Origin: Acidobacteriota bacterium
GTDB lineage: Bacteria; Acidobacteriota; Terriglobia; Acidiferrales; UBA7541
DNA: 64,000 bases
Direction of reading: 5' to 3'
Assembly: GCA_013289585.1 (NCBI GenBank)
Contig: JABCZR010000006.1
Location: 62,001-126,000 of the forward strand
The first letter of the stretch is position 1; each line of letters opens with the position of its first letter. The position numbers and the translations under genes are program-made. Shown piece after piece: positions 35,180 to 44,277 of this stretch. The notes under the pieces are model-generated. The model did not search any database. It saw nothing but the letters and a program-made list of their open reading frames with translations, and had not been told where the DNA came from.

Positions 35180-36634
35180 TCAAAGCGCCGAAGCCGCCGC
35201 CAGTTTCCGCGCGGCCTTGCGCCGGCCATACACAAAAAAGAAGAACGCCGCGAGGCCGATGAAAAACAGCGTGCCGCCGAACATCCAGATCTCATAGGAC
35301 AGGATTGACTTGATCTGCTGCGCCGGAAAAAAAACCAGAGTAATCCCCAAGAGTGTGGTCGTGAATCCGCTGAAACCGGCGGCGAGCAATGTCGTTTTGC
35401 CGTAACGGCCTCTTGCAAAACTCTCGCTGAAGGCAATCTTTAATAGTGCGCCAAACATATAAAGAAATGGGATTAGTTGCAGCACCACGGCGAGAGACAG
35501 CAGTTTCTGAAATGTCTCCTGCACTCCAGCGCCCGTAAAGGAAAAATTGATGACCACCAGTATCAAGGAAACTGCCGCGTGGACGATCAGCGCGGCATAC
35601 GGCGTGGCATACTTCGGATGGACCTTGCCGAGCCACGATGGCATGTAGGAATCGAGGCCGGCGACAAAGGGAATCCGCGCCGATCCACCCAGCCACGCGG
35701 AACCAATCCCGGCGATCGAAACGCTTAACAGGAATGCAAAGGGTGCGACAATCCAATTTGCTCCAACCCGGCTCGCCATGTGCCCTACGGCTTGCACAAT
35801 CCCTTGCAGCACGCTGATATCATTCTTGCTCACAGCAATCAGCAGCGTCAGCGTGGCCCCGATATACAGCAAGCCGGAGAGAACGCCGCCCCACGCCACA
35901 GCTCCCGGTAGCGTTTTTTGTGGATTCTCGATTTCATCGCCCATGATGGAAGCGAGTTCCAGCCCGACGAGGCCAAAACAGATCACCCCAAAGGAATTCA
36001 GCACAAAACGAGGGTTCGCCGGAATCTGAAAATCAGCGGCCGTCACCGTGGTGCCAAACCGCAGCCAGACCGTGATGCCGAGACCAATCAGAACCGCCGC
36101 GGCAACTCCCGTTCCGATCGCCCCGAGGTTGTTGAGCCACTTGCCGACCCCCAGGCCCACCACGTTCAACACCACCAGGAGCAGCAGCAAAATCAGGGAA
36201 GCCGCCAGTGCAAAGGATTTGTTGTCCGCCAGCTTTTCGTGCCCGGGCCCCAGAACGAAGACGGACACGCCTACGAAATAAAGCATCACCGTCGGGACAT
36301 ACATCATGTTGTTCGTCCAGTAGCACCAGCCGGAGAGAAAGCCGTGGAAGTCGCCGAATACTTCCTTGGCCCAGAGGTACACGCCACCCTCGCCCGGAAA
36401 GCGGTGCGCGAGCTCAATGACCGCAATGCCCTGCGGCCAGAAGAACAGCAAAAGGGAGATGATCCACAACCAGACCGTGACGCCGCCATTGGCAGCGATC
36501 GAAGGAACTACGTTGAGGTTGAAAACCGCTACAACAAAAAGCAGAACGAGGTCCCAGCGTCCCAAAACCCGCCGCAAGTGTGTTGCTACTTCCACCTCGG
36601 GCGCCGTGGGTGTCGTGATGACCTCGTTCGGCAA
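35180..36634 (-). CDS. APC-superfamily amino acid/polyamine permease
   Basis: This is a membrane permease of 484 residues with about 12 helices. It begins at TTG with CAGGAG upstream; no ATG occurs near the start of the domain. The first helix has LVLLFVVAVFNLNVVPSIAA, followed by the FPGEGGVYLWAKEVFGDFHG loop typical of the APC family. Helix 6 contains FGVICFGLVGLELASIMGDE with the substrate-gating Glu. The substrate is likely GABA, glutamate, putrescine or a related amine, judged by neighbours. It is 18 bases upstream of the aldehyde dehydrogenase. Confidence 0.88.
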   Translation of the reverse strand: MPNEVITTPTAPEVEVATHLRRVLGRWDLVLLFVVAVFNLNVVPSIAANGGVTVWLWIISLLLFFWPQGIAVIELAHRFPGEGGVYLWAKEVFGDFHGFLSGWCYWTNNMMYVPTVMLYFVGVSVFVLGPGHEKLADNKSFALAASLILLLLLVVLNVVGLGVGKWLNNLGAIGTGVAAAVLIGLGITVWLRFGTTVTAADFQIPANPRFVLNSFGVICFGLVGLELASIMGDEIENPQKTLPGAVAWGGVLSGLLYIGATLTLLIAVSKNDISVLQGIVQAVGHMASRVGANWIVAPFAFLLSVSIAGIGSAWLGGSARIPFVAGLDSYMPSWLGKVHPKYATPYAALIVHAAVSLILVVINFSFTGAGVQETFQKLLSLAVVLQLIPFLYMFGALLKIAFSESFARGRYGKTTLLAAGFSGFTTTLLGITLVFFPAQQIKSILSYEIWMFGGTLFFIGLAAFFFFVYGRRKAARKLAAASAL

Positions 36635-36668
36635 CGGTGTTTTCTCCTGGGTTTCCTACGGAAGCCGA

Positions 36669-38051
36669 TCAGTGTCCGGCCGCACCCACAAAAGCGAGGC
36701 CGCGCTCTTGCTGCGCCTTCGCAAGAGCGGGCGCGACCTCTTCGAATACCAAAAGATGCTTGTCAATATCCGCCTCGGTGTGCTGCACCGAGATCGTCCA
36801 TTGCTCATCCCACCAGTAGGGCTGTGCGAGCACGCCGCGGTTCACCATGGCAAACCAGTAGTGCCGCCACAGATCCACGTCGATCTTGGTCCAGTCGCGA
36901 TAGTTGCGGATCTCCTGCGGATAAAGCATCAACGCGCCGTTGACGCCGGCGCTAGCCACATAGGCCGTCAACCCGGACTTCGCCACGATGCCCCGGTAGC
37001 CTTCGGTGAGCTTCTTGCTGAGTTTGCCGACGTGCGCATAGTTTTCGCGCGTTAGCACTTCACGAAACGTCGCCAGCCCCGCGGCCATCGCCACGCGATT
37101 CGTGTTGTACGTACCGCCGTGAAAAACTTTGTGCTGCGAGATCAAGTCCATCACCGCCCGGCTCGATCCAAACGCACCCAACGGCAAGCCGCCGCCGATG
37201 GACTTTGCCAGGCAGATCATGTCCGGCTTCACGCCAAAAAAATCGCTCGCACCGCCCCACGCAAGCTTCGCTCCGGTCTTGACTTCATCAAAAATCAGCA
37301 GCGCGCCATTCTTTGTGCAGATATCCCGCAGCCCTTGCAAGAATCCAGCCTGCGGCATGCACAAACCAACGTTCATCATTATCGGCTCAAGAATGATCGC
37401 GGCAATCTGCCCGGGATACTGCTTGAAACGATTCTCGACGCTCTTCAGGTTGTTGAAACTCGCAACGACAACGTTCTCCAGCGCGCTCTTCGGTATGCCA
37501 CCCCCGCCGGGAACAGAATTAGGAGCGTCTGGATCGCCGTACTCTTCGGCCTTCGGCTTGACGCTCACCAGCGCCGTGTCATGCAACCCGTGGTAGGACC
37601 CCTCGAATTTCAGAATCTTGTCGCGTCCCGTAGCCGCGCGCGCGATGCGGCAAGCGTGCATCGTAACTTCCGTCCCGCTCGATCCAAACCGCACCATATC
37701 CACCGGATACCGCGCACAGATCTCCTCCGCAAGCTCCCATTCCTGCTCATGCGGCATTCCGAAGGTCGTTCCTTCGTGCAATTTCTGTTCGACGGCCTTC
37801 ACCACCGCAGGGTGGCAATGCCCGGCCATCAACGCGCCAAAGCACAGGTTGTGATCCACGTATTCGTTTCCGTCGACATCGTGAATCCGGCCCGCATTTC
37901 CGTCCTTTACGAAAATCGGATAAGGCTCATAGTGCCGGTAATTGCTGGCTACGCCCAGCGGGATTCTTTGCAGTGCTCGCTTGTGCGCCGCGGCGGACTT
38001 TGGCGTCCGCTTTTCGTACGTCGCGATTTCCTTCTGTAGTCCGTCGTGCAT
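36669..38051 (-). CDS. Class III aminotransferase (HemL-like)
   Basis: This 460-residue PLP enzyme falls in the glutamate-1-semialdehyde aminomutase-like branch: YRHYEPYPIFVKDGNAGRIH, RFGSSGTEVTMHACRIARA, EGSYHGLHDTALVSVKP, Asp255 (LIFDEVKTG) and PLP Lys283 (LAKSIGGGLP). As first gene of a GABA-degrading operon it more likely works as an omega-aminotransferase than in heme synthesis. Putrescine, spermidine or another amine is a likely donor, but this is inferred from context. TTGGAG precedes the ATG. A true HemL for heme would normally be near other hem genes, and there are none here. Confidence 0.85.
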   Translation of the reverse strand: MHDGLQKEIATYEKRTPKSAAAHKRALQRIPLGVASNYRHYEPYPIFVKDGNAGRIHDVDGNEYVDHNLCFGALMAGHCHPAVVKAVEQKLHEGTTFGMPHEQEWELAEEICARYPVDMVRFGSSGTEVTMHACRIARAATGRDKILKFEGSYHGLHDTALVSVKPKAEEYGDPDAPNSVPGGGGIPKSALENVVVASFNNLKSVENRFKQYPGQIAAIILEPIMMNVGLCMPQAGFLQGLRDICTKNGALLIFDEVKTGAKLAWGGASDFFGVKPDMICLAKSIGGGLPLGAFGSSRAVMDLISQHKVFHGGTYNTNRVAMAAGLATFREVLTRENYAHVGKLSKKLTEGYRGIVAKSGLTAYVASAGVNGALMLYPQEIRNYRDWTKIDVDLWRHYWFAMVNRGVLAQPYWWDEQWTISVQHTEADIDKHLLVFEEVAPALAKAQQERGLAFVGAAGH

Positions 38052-38186
38052 TTGCGTACTCCAAGGTGGGTTAGCCGTTTTCGGTTATCCCGGACAGGTC
38101 TGTTCCCTGCGGTCAGTGTGTGCGCGGATAAAACAGTGTGGCGTTGAGGCTTCGCCAGACTCTTACCATCTTACGCCTTCTCGGTC

Positions 38187-38217
38187 CCCGGCAAGTCAAG
38201 CCCCCTCTCTTGCCGGG
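38187..38217. repeat. Inverted repeat in the gap after the TonB receptor gene
   Basis: Nine-base perfect arms CCCGGCAAG and CTTGCCGGG are separated by 13 bases. It lies between the end of the TonB receptor and the aminotransferase gene. No T run follows on the minus strand, so it is a poor terminator; it might be an operator or RNA structure. Confidence 0.4.
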
Positions 38218-38319
38218 CGCGATTGTTGAGTCCTGAATTCCGCACCAAATAGCCGTCTTCCGCGAGCCGCGCTTTGGTGAGCATGTAGATTCGTTTCGGA
38301 CGCTTTCTTTGCAGCTCCC

Positions 38320-41300
38320 TCAGAAAAGCAGTTTCAGCCCAAACTGCAGCAACCGCGGATCGCGCGTCTTCTGCGGCTGTCCAAAGGTCGTCCCCTGGTT
38401 TCCAGAGTTCCCATCGATGCTGTAGAACTGCGTATGGTTGAACAAGTTGAAAATCTCCGTCCGGAATTCCAGCCTCACCCTTTCTCCAATTGGGGTGTCC
38501 TTGAAAATGCCCATATCCCAGTTGTTGATCGGCGAATTGCAGCAAACGGTCCGCGGCGCATTCCCGAATGTTCCAGCCGCCACGTTATTATCGAATTGAT
38601 TCGGATCGAATCCAAAACCTGTCGTGCGCGGATTTGTCTGCTGTACCGGCCCAAGCAGGTTCGGTTTCCCGGGGCATTCGAATCCCTGGATGCTCCCCTC
38701 CAGCTCGCTATCGTTGCAATTGTTGATCAAAACCGGGAACCCGGTCTGAAAGGTGTAAATCCCGGACACTTGCCAGCCATTCAAGGCCTTGCCGGCAAAT
38801 CCCTCTTTCTTCGGCACCGGCAAGTCCCAGACGTAGTTGAAAACGAAGCGATGCCGCGCATCGTAAAGCGATGGACCATACGTCGCATTGAAATTGGTCG
38901 GGTTTAAAATCTCCTCGAAGCTCGAGGCGTTATCCAGTGATTTGCTGTACGTGTACGACGCCTGGAACTGCAGCCCATGGGAGAAGCGCTTCTCGAGAAG
39001 TGTTTGCAGTGAATTGTAGTTGGAATGCGCTGCCGTGTCCTCGTTGAAGATACTCCCGAAAACCGGTGTACCATCAGCAGGACAGCCGCTCGTTAGCGGA
39101 TTTTGACCCAGCGGATTGCAATTTGGCGATGAGTAGGGACGCAAGCCAACCAAATTAATCGGCGTACCTCCCGGTGCGCCCGTGATGGTGCAGCCAGTCG
39201 GAGTCGGGCCCGAGATGGGGCAAGGAATGTTGGCCCCTCCGGGTGTTGGCCCGGCAATGTAGGGCAGATGAAGAACCGATTGGAATGGCAGCGTGAATTG
39301 ATATTGGCTGTCCTCGCCGAATGCGCCACAGCTTTGCCCCGCGATCGCATTGATATCGTTGCAAGTTTGCGCGTTCGCGGCATTCTGATCGTAAATGGCC
39401 AGGAGCCGGTGTCCCTGCGAACCGACATAGCCAACTTGAAGCAGGATATTGGCTGGCAGTTCGCGCTTGATCGTCAAGTTGTACTGCGCGGAATACTGCG
39501 TCCGCATATTCGTTGGAAATTGTCCGAACAGCAGAATCGATCGATACAGCGACCAGTCCACCGGCTGATTTCGCGGTGGTGTCAGAAAACCATTCGAAAC
39601 GTTTGGTTTCGTCGTTCCCTCTTGGGATACAAAGGGTGCATCCAGGATCGGATTCGAGATGGAGTTACTGATGCCGAATGGCGGTTCGGCAACGAACTGT
39701 TCGAGCACCAGTTGTTCAACCGGGTTGTAGAAAAGGCCCCACCCCATGCTGATGCTCGTCTTGCCCGGGCCACCGGTCAACATTGCGAGGGTGCCATCTT
39801 TCCAGTCGGGACTCCAACTCAGTCCGATTCGGGGTGCGAAGGACTTGTAGTAGGTGTTGATCAGACCGCCAGGGACACCCTTATCGCCCGGCACCACCAG
39901 TCCTGTCGGCGTGGTGCCCGTGTTGTTGCAGTCGGGTGTCGGCGCGTTCGGTACCTGAAACTGAGGAAGCTGTGCAAAGGTCGCGACGCTTATCGCGGAA
40001 AGTTGACAAGGGTAAACCAGCGAGTTCTGCCCAGGATTAAACCTCTGCACTTTTTGACCGATGTCTGTCAGCGGCGTATTCATCTCCCAGCGGAGACCAT
40101 AATTCAGCGTAACGTTTGATTTGATCTTCCAGCTGTCCTGGGCGAACAGGTAGACCGAAGTGCTCCGGACCAACTCCTTGTTTCCGGAACCCTGCGAATA
40201 GGAGACCGGCAAGCCCAGCAGGTAGTTGGCATACGGGTCGCCTGACCCCGTGTCGTTGGGGCCGCCCGTGCCTAAAATGTATTCGCCATTCACGTTGAAA
40301 TAGACCGTCTGATCAAATTTCTGATAGCGGGTATCCGCCCCAAACTTGAGACTGTGGTGGCCGATGATCTTGCTGTAATTGTCACTGAACTGGAATGTAT
40401 TGCCCGTCTGCGGCAATTGTCCTTCGAAGTTGTTTCCAAAGAGACCGGTTGTGCCATTCAGGGTGAAAAACGGCACCCCCTCGAACTGCGATCCCAGTCC
40501 GGGGTGAATGCCGCATCCGAATTGGCCTGGACACTGCGGCACATTGGGAGTCGTCGTCGAACCGAGCGGGTTCAAGTTCGCATCGACCAGCGCCGTATCT
40601 GTGGTCCCGGTGAAGCAGAACGCCGAGGCCGCTCCGCTTCCGCAAGAAGCGGTCACCAGATTCGTTGTGGTCGGAGTATAAAATTGGGGTTCCGCCTCAC
40701 GGAACAGTGTGAACCGGAATTCATTCACAGCGGTAGAGCCGATCGTCCACGTATGGCTCGCATTTATTTGCTGCACGTGCGAAATGATCCGGCCGCCGAA
40801 ATTGCCTAGCGAAGCTCCGGCAAGCTGAAAAATCGCAAAAGGATCAAGCGTGTTGTCGTTATCGTAGTAGTAGTAGACCGAGAGCTTCTGGTCCTTGTTC
40901 AGGATCTGGTCGAAATGTATCTGGAACTGGTCGCCTCGATCCGTGGACTTGGCAACGTTCTGAACCTGCGAACTCGCGCCTCCCGAGCCCGGCAGAAACT
41001 TCAGTAGGCTCACCGCAACCGGGTCAAAGCACTGTACGGGAACCACGCCGCCCGTGAAAATGGAGTCGTACAGTTGTGGATTTCCTGCAGCTACTTGAGC
41101 CAAGCTGGCCTGTTGGGCCGGCAAAAGGCTTGACCCGCACCCCGTTCGATTCTGAAAAATGCTAGCTACTGTCGGATCCGTCAGAGTTCCCGTAAACGGA
41201 GCTCCAAAGTTTCCGGCCAGATCGGCTCCGGTTGGCACAGGCACGGGCTGCGACACGATTCCTCGCACGATACGCCGTCCTTCGTATGAACCAAAGATGA

Positions 41301-42228
41301 ATGTCTTGTCTTTCTTGATGGGCCCGCCAATCGTTCCGCCAAACTGGTTTTGATTGAAGGGGGGTTTTGGCGTCGGCTGGAATGAGAATCCGTGCGCATT
41401 CAGCACTGTGTTGCGGAAGAACTCATACGCGCTCCCATGCCAATCGTTCGTGCCGGACTTGGTCACCACGTTGACGACCGCGCCCGAATTGCGCCCGTAC
41501 TCGGCGTCAAAGGAGTTCGTAATAACGCGAAATTCCTCGACGCTGTCCGGGGAAGGCTGCACCGCGGGCAGATTCGCGAACAGGTCATTGCCGTCGCCGC
41601 CATTCACGGAATAATTGTTCGCGCGGCCGCGGCCGCCATTCACTGTTACGACGCCCGCCTTGTCCGACCCATAAAAGAGGTTATTTCCAATCTGCGACTG
41701 CACGCCCGGCTGCAATTGCAGCAACTGATATACATCGCGTTCGTTCAGCGGCAGTTGCGTCGAGGAGCGCTCGTTGACCACCGCGCCAAGCTGTGTCGAT
41801 GTCGTATCGATGACTGGTGGAGCGCCAGTGACTTCAACCGTGTCCACCGCCGCTCCAACTTGAAGCGTAATGTCCACACTCAGAACTTCATTCAGATTGA
41901 GAACAATCCCCTTACGCACATACTTCTTGAATCCCGTCGACTGCGCATCGAGTTCGTAAGTCCCCACTGGAACTTCCAGAAAGATATATTCCCCATTGGT
42001 GCCCGCTTCCGAATCACGCGTCGCATGGGTCGCCTCATTGATGAGCGTCACCTTGGCGCTTGCGATCGCCCCGCCACTGGGATCCATCACCGTGCCGCGG
42101 ATGCGCCCGCCGGTGCTCTGCGCGCCCGCAAAAGGCGCGGCCAGAAGCATCGCTAGCCCAAAAATCAGAATGAACCAGGTGCCCTTGCAGCATGACGAAC
42201 GTCGCCGCATTCCTGCATCAACCTTCAT
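38320..42228 (-). CDS. Oar-like TonB-dependent receptor with carboxypeptidase-regulatory domain
   Basis: This outer-membrane protein of 1302 residues follows a signal peptide (WFILIFGLAMLLAAPFAGAQ). Residues ~38-125 are a carboxypeptidase-regulatory/CNA-B-like beta sandwich (GRIRGTVMDPSGGAIASAKV). The plug domain follows, with LPLNERDVYQLLQLQPGVQS and VNGGRGRANNYSVNGGDGND, then DSVEEFRVITNSFDAEYGRN. A long 22-strand barrel ends with FGLKLLF, whose terminal Phe is the BAM signal. AGGGGTGAG precedes the ATG. The type is abundant in Acidobacteriota, where such receptors are thought to import sugars, siderophores or peptides. Its ligand is unknown; being flanked by polyamine genes makes an amine-containing substrate conceivable. 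Confidence 0.92.
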   Translation of the reverse strand: MKVDAGMRRRSSCCKGTWFILIFGLAMLLAAPFAGAQSTGGRIRGTVMDPSGGAIASAKVTLINEATHATRDSEAGTNGEYIFLEVPVGTYELDAQSTGFKKYVRKGIVLNLNEVLSVDITLQVGAAVDTVEVTGAPPVIDTTSTQLGAVVNERSSTQLPLNERDVYQLLQLQPGVQSQIGNNLFYGSDKAGVVTVNGGRGRANNYSVNGGDGNDLFANLPAVQPSPDSVEEFRVITNSFDAEYGRNSGAVVNVVTKSGTNDWHGSAYEFFRNTVLNAHGFSFQPTPKPPFNQNQFGGTIGGPIKKDKTFIFGSYEGRRIVRGIVSQPVPVPTGADLAGNFGAPFTGTLTDPTVASIFQNRTGCGSSLLPAQQASLAQVAAGNPQLYDSIFTGGVVPVQCFDPVAVSLLKFLPGSGGASSQVQNVAKSTDRGDQFQIHFDQILNKDQKLSVYYYYDNDNTLDPFAIFQLAGASLGNFGGRIISHVQQINASHTWTIGSTAVNEFRFTLFREAEPQFYTPTTTNLVTASCGSGAASAFCFTGTTDTALVDANLNPLGSTTTPNVPQCPGQFGCGIHPGLGSQFEGVPFFTLNGTTGLFGNNFEGQLPQTGNTFQFSDNYSKIIGHHSLKFGADTRYQKFDQTVYFNVNGEYILGTGGPNDTGSGDPYANYLLGLPVSYSQGSGNKELVRSTSVYLFAQDSWKIKSNVTLNYGLRWEMNTPLTDIGQKVQRFNPGQNSLVYPCQLSAISVATFAQLPQFQVPNAPTPDCNNTGTTPTGLVVPGDKGVPGGLINTYYKSFAPRIGLSWSPDWKDGTLAMLTGGPGKTSISMGWGLFYNPVEQLVLEQFVAEPPFGISNSISNPILDAPFVSQEGTTKPNVSNGFLTPPRNQPVDWSLYRSILLFGQFPTNMRTQYSAQYNLTIKRELPANILLQVGYVGSQGHRLLAIYDQNAANAQTCNDINAIAGQSCGAFGEDSQYQFTLPFQSVLHLPYIAGPTPGGANIPCPISGPTPTGCTITGAPGGTPINLVGLRPYSSPNCNPLGQNPLTSGCPADGTPVFGSIFNEDTAAHSNYNSLQTLLEKRFSHGLQFQASYTYSKSLDNASSFEEILNPTNFNATYGPSLYDARHRFVFNYVWDLPVPKKEGFAGKALNGWQVSGIYTFQTGFPVLINNCNDSELEGSIQGFECPGKPNLLGPVQQTNPRTTGFGFDPNQFDNNVAAGTFGNAPRTVCCNSPINNWDMGIFKDTPIGERVRLEFRTEIFNLFNHTQFYSIDGNSGNQGTTFGQPQKTRDPRLLQFGLKLLF

Positions 42229-42245
42229 GACTCACCCCTGTGCCG

Positions 42246-42304
42246 CGAAGATTTTTGATGATCGATTCTTCGAGGTTGCTGTGCCCCGTAAACCTTACTA
42301 TAAT
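42246..42304 (+). promoter_or_regulatory. Promoter of the MerR-XRE-cupin regulator and possible operator
   Basis: A -35 TTGCTG (42276-42281) and a perfect -10 TATAAT (42299-42304) are 17 bases apart. Transcription would begin near 42311, about 22 bases before the GTG start. Directly upstream is an inverted repeat with arms CGAAGA/TCTTCG (42246-42251, 42267-42272), a candidate operator. The opposite strand drives the TonB receptor gene. Confidence 0.55.
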
Positions 42305-42332
42305 CCAGCAAACTTAGAGAAAGCCGGGACCG

Positions 42333-43163
42333 GTGTCAAGCAGAAAGAATTTATCCGGAGAATCCGCGAAGCGCATATTGCGCGGCCCCTTGCGCATCAG
42401 CCAAGTGGCCCGCCGCGTCGGCATTTCTTCCTCCGCCCTCCGTGCCTGGGAAGCCCTGGGCCTCGTCGCGCCACAGCGAACTCAGAGCCGCTATCGTCTT
42501 TATTCCGAAGCCGACGTGCGCCTTCTCCAGCGCGCGATTTTTCTTCGCCGTTCCCGCGGTCTCAATCCCGCCGCCATCGTCCACGTTCTTAAGCGCCAGG
42601 GCCTGGTGTCCGCTCCCGCAGAGTCTGCGGCGCACCCCGGCCAGCGTTTTCGCCGTCTCCGCACGCGCCGCGGACTCTCGCTCGCCCAGGTCGCACGAGC
42701 CACCGGCGTTTCTGTCGGATTTCTCAGCGGCCTGGAGCGTGGCCAGATGCGTTCTTCGATCGCCACCCTTCGCCGCATCGCTCGTTTCTACCGCACGAAT
42801 ATCCTTTCGCTCTTCGAAACCGCAGGTGAACAGCCGCGTCTCGTCCGCCCGAACCAGCGAAAAATCCTTGAAACCACTCCCGGCGTACGCATGGAACTGC
42901 TCGCCTGGGGCCACACCGCTATGGAGCCGCATCTCTTCCGCGTCAAACCCGGCGGAGGGAGCGGCGAACCTTACTCCCACGAAGGCGAAGAATTCCTGCA
43001 CATTCTCCGAGGAGACTTCGAGATCTGGCTGGACGGAAAAGAACATTATCGCCTGAAACCGGGGGACAGTCTTTATTTCGAAAGCTCGACCCCGCATCGC
43101 TGGAAGAATCCGGGACGGGTGGAAACCTGGCTGCTGTGGATCAACACGCCGCCAACATTCTGA
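42333..43163 (+). CDS. MerR-XRE-cupin fusion transcriptional regulator
   Basis: This 276-residue protein carries three modules. Residues ~20-90 are a MerR-type winged helix (RISQVARRVGISSSALRAWE, then YRLYSEADVRLLQRAIFLRR). Residues ~104-160 are an XRE helix-turn-helix (RRGLSLAQVARATGVSVGFL, then SGLERGQMRSS). Residues ~200-270 are a cupin (PYSHEGEEFLHILRGDFEIW, SSTPHRW with His216 and His255). XRE-cupin proteins include PuuR, the putrescine-responsive repressor of E. coli. The MerR part added in front is unusual. Start is a GTG just behind a strong promoter with only a weak ribosome site, so the first ~15 residues are uncertain. It leads the plus-strand polyamine import operon. Confidence 0.85.
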   Translation: MSSRKNLSGESAKRILRGPLRISQVARRVGISSSALRAWEALGLVAPQRTQSRYRLYSEADVRLLQRAIFLRRSRGLNPAAIVHVLKRQGLVSAPAESAAHPGQRFRRLRTRRGLSLAQVARATGVSVGFLSGLERGQMRSSIATLRRIARFYRTNILSLFETAGEQPRLVRPNQRKILETTPGVRMELLAWGHTAMEPHLFRVKPGGGSGEPYSHEGEEFLHILRGDFEIWLDGKEHYRLKPGDSLYFESSTPHRWKNPGRVETWLLWINTPPTF

Positions 43164-43215
43164 TTTTCCCTTGGAACTGCGGAAGATATTGGGTGCAGGG
43201 TACGCGGGAGGGTAG

Positions 43216-44277
43216 ATGAAAATTCGCAGATCGTTTCTCGGGCTTCTGGCTCTGACACTGGCTTGCGGCGCTTGCCAGAAAAAAGCAGATTCCCTCAGCC
43301 TGCTCGTCTGGGAAGGCTACGCCGACGCCTCCTTCGTTCGCCCTTTCGAGGAAGCCCATCACTGCAAAATCGTCGCCTCTTACATGGGTTCCAGCGACGA
43401 ACTCGTCGCCAAACTCCGCGGCGGCAGCGCCTCCAATTACGACGTCATCTCGCCTTCCAGCGACGTTGCCGCTTCCATCACGCGCGCTGGCCTCGCTGCC
43501 CCCCTCGATTTGTCCAAGGTGCCGTCCTACAACCAGCTCTCGCAAAAGCTCCGCGATATGCCCCTCGTCAAAGCCAACGGCCACGTCTACGGTGTCCCCT
43601 TCATGTGGGGACCGAATCCGCTTCTCTATGACACCACGGCCTTCGCTCAGCCGCCGGACTCCTGGACTATTTTCTGGGACCCGAAATACAAACAGAAAAT
43701 TTCCGTTTGGGATGATCTCTCGACGCTCTACATGGCGGCCCAGGTTCTCGGGTTCGACAAGCCGGATCCGTCGCAGCTCTACAATCTGAACGACGAGCAG
43801 CTCGCCGCCGTCAAGAAAAAACTGATCGAGCTGAAGCCCAACATTCGAAAGATCTGGTCCACTGGTGGAGAGCTGACCAACCTCTTCCAAAATCATGAAA
43901 TCGTTCTCGCCATGGGTTGGCCGCTCAATACCAACGACCTAATGAAATTGAATTTTCCTATCGGTGAAACGATCCCCAAGGAAAACACCACAGGATGGAT
44001 TGATCATTTGATGATCACTTCCGCAAGCAGCCACAAGGACCTCGCCCAGGCATTCCTCGAATATATGATTGAAGCGAAAACGCAGAAGCTCGTGGCGGAC
44101 CGCACGCATTACACGCCTGCAAATCCCCTGGCAGCCCAATTTCTCAGCTCGGAGGAAGTAAAAGTCCTGCATCTCGACAACCCCGACGCTTACATGCAAC
44201 GCATCTATTTCTGGCAGGACGTTCCGCGGCGCGCGAAGTACAACGAAATCTGGAATGAAGTCAAAGCTGCTCAGTGA
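43216..44277 (+). CDS. potD: Polyamine ABC transporter substrate-binding lipoprotein (PotD-like)
   Basis: This 353-residue protein has GGGAGGG before the ATG and a lipoprotein signal ending at the Cys of LTLACGAC. The mature part has the PotD/PotF fold: [20 protein letters not shown] at the start, then [19 protein letters not shown] and [16 protein letters not shown]. The C-terminal [20 protein letters not shown] is typical. It should bind putrescine, spermidine or a related polyamine in the periplasm. The stop overlaps the ATPase gene (GTGA), coupling the two. Confidence 0.9.
   Translation: MKIRRSFLGLLALTLACGACQKKADSLSLLVWEGYADASFVRPFEEAHHCKIVASYMGSSDELVAKLRGGSASNYDVISPSSDVAASITRAGLAAPLDLSKVPSYNQLSQKLRDMPLVKANGHVYGVPFMWGPNPLLYDTTAFAQPPDSWTIFWDPKYKQKISVWDDLSTLYMAAQVLGFDKPDPSQLYNLNDEQLAAVKKKLIELKPNIRKIWSTGGELTNLFQNHEIVLAMGWPLNTNDLMKLNFPIGETIPKENTTGWIDHLMITSASSHKDLAQAFLEYMIEAKTQKLVADRTHYTPANPLAAQFLSSEEVKVLHLDNPDAYMQRIYFWQDVPRRAKYNEIWNEVKAAQ

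Noticed and set aside
37119-38039. 306-codon plus-strand frame
   Set aside because: It is the shadow of the class III aminotransferase on the minus strand, which has a complete PLP site.
38171-38545. 124-codon minus-strand frame at the end of the TonB receptor
   Set aside because: It overlaps the receptor's conserved C-terminal strands in another frame and resembles nothing.
39268-40119. 283-codon plus-strand frame
   Set aside because: It is antisense to the TonB receptor barrel and has no domain.
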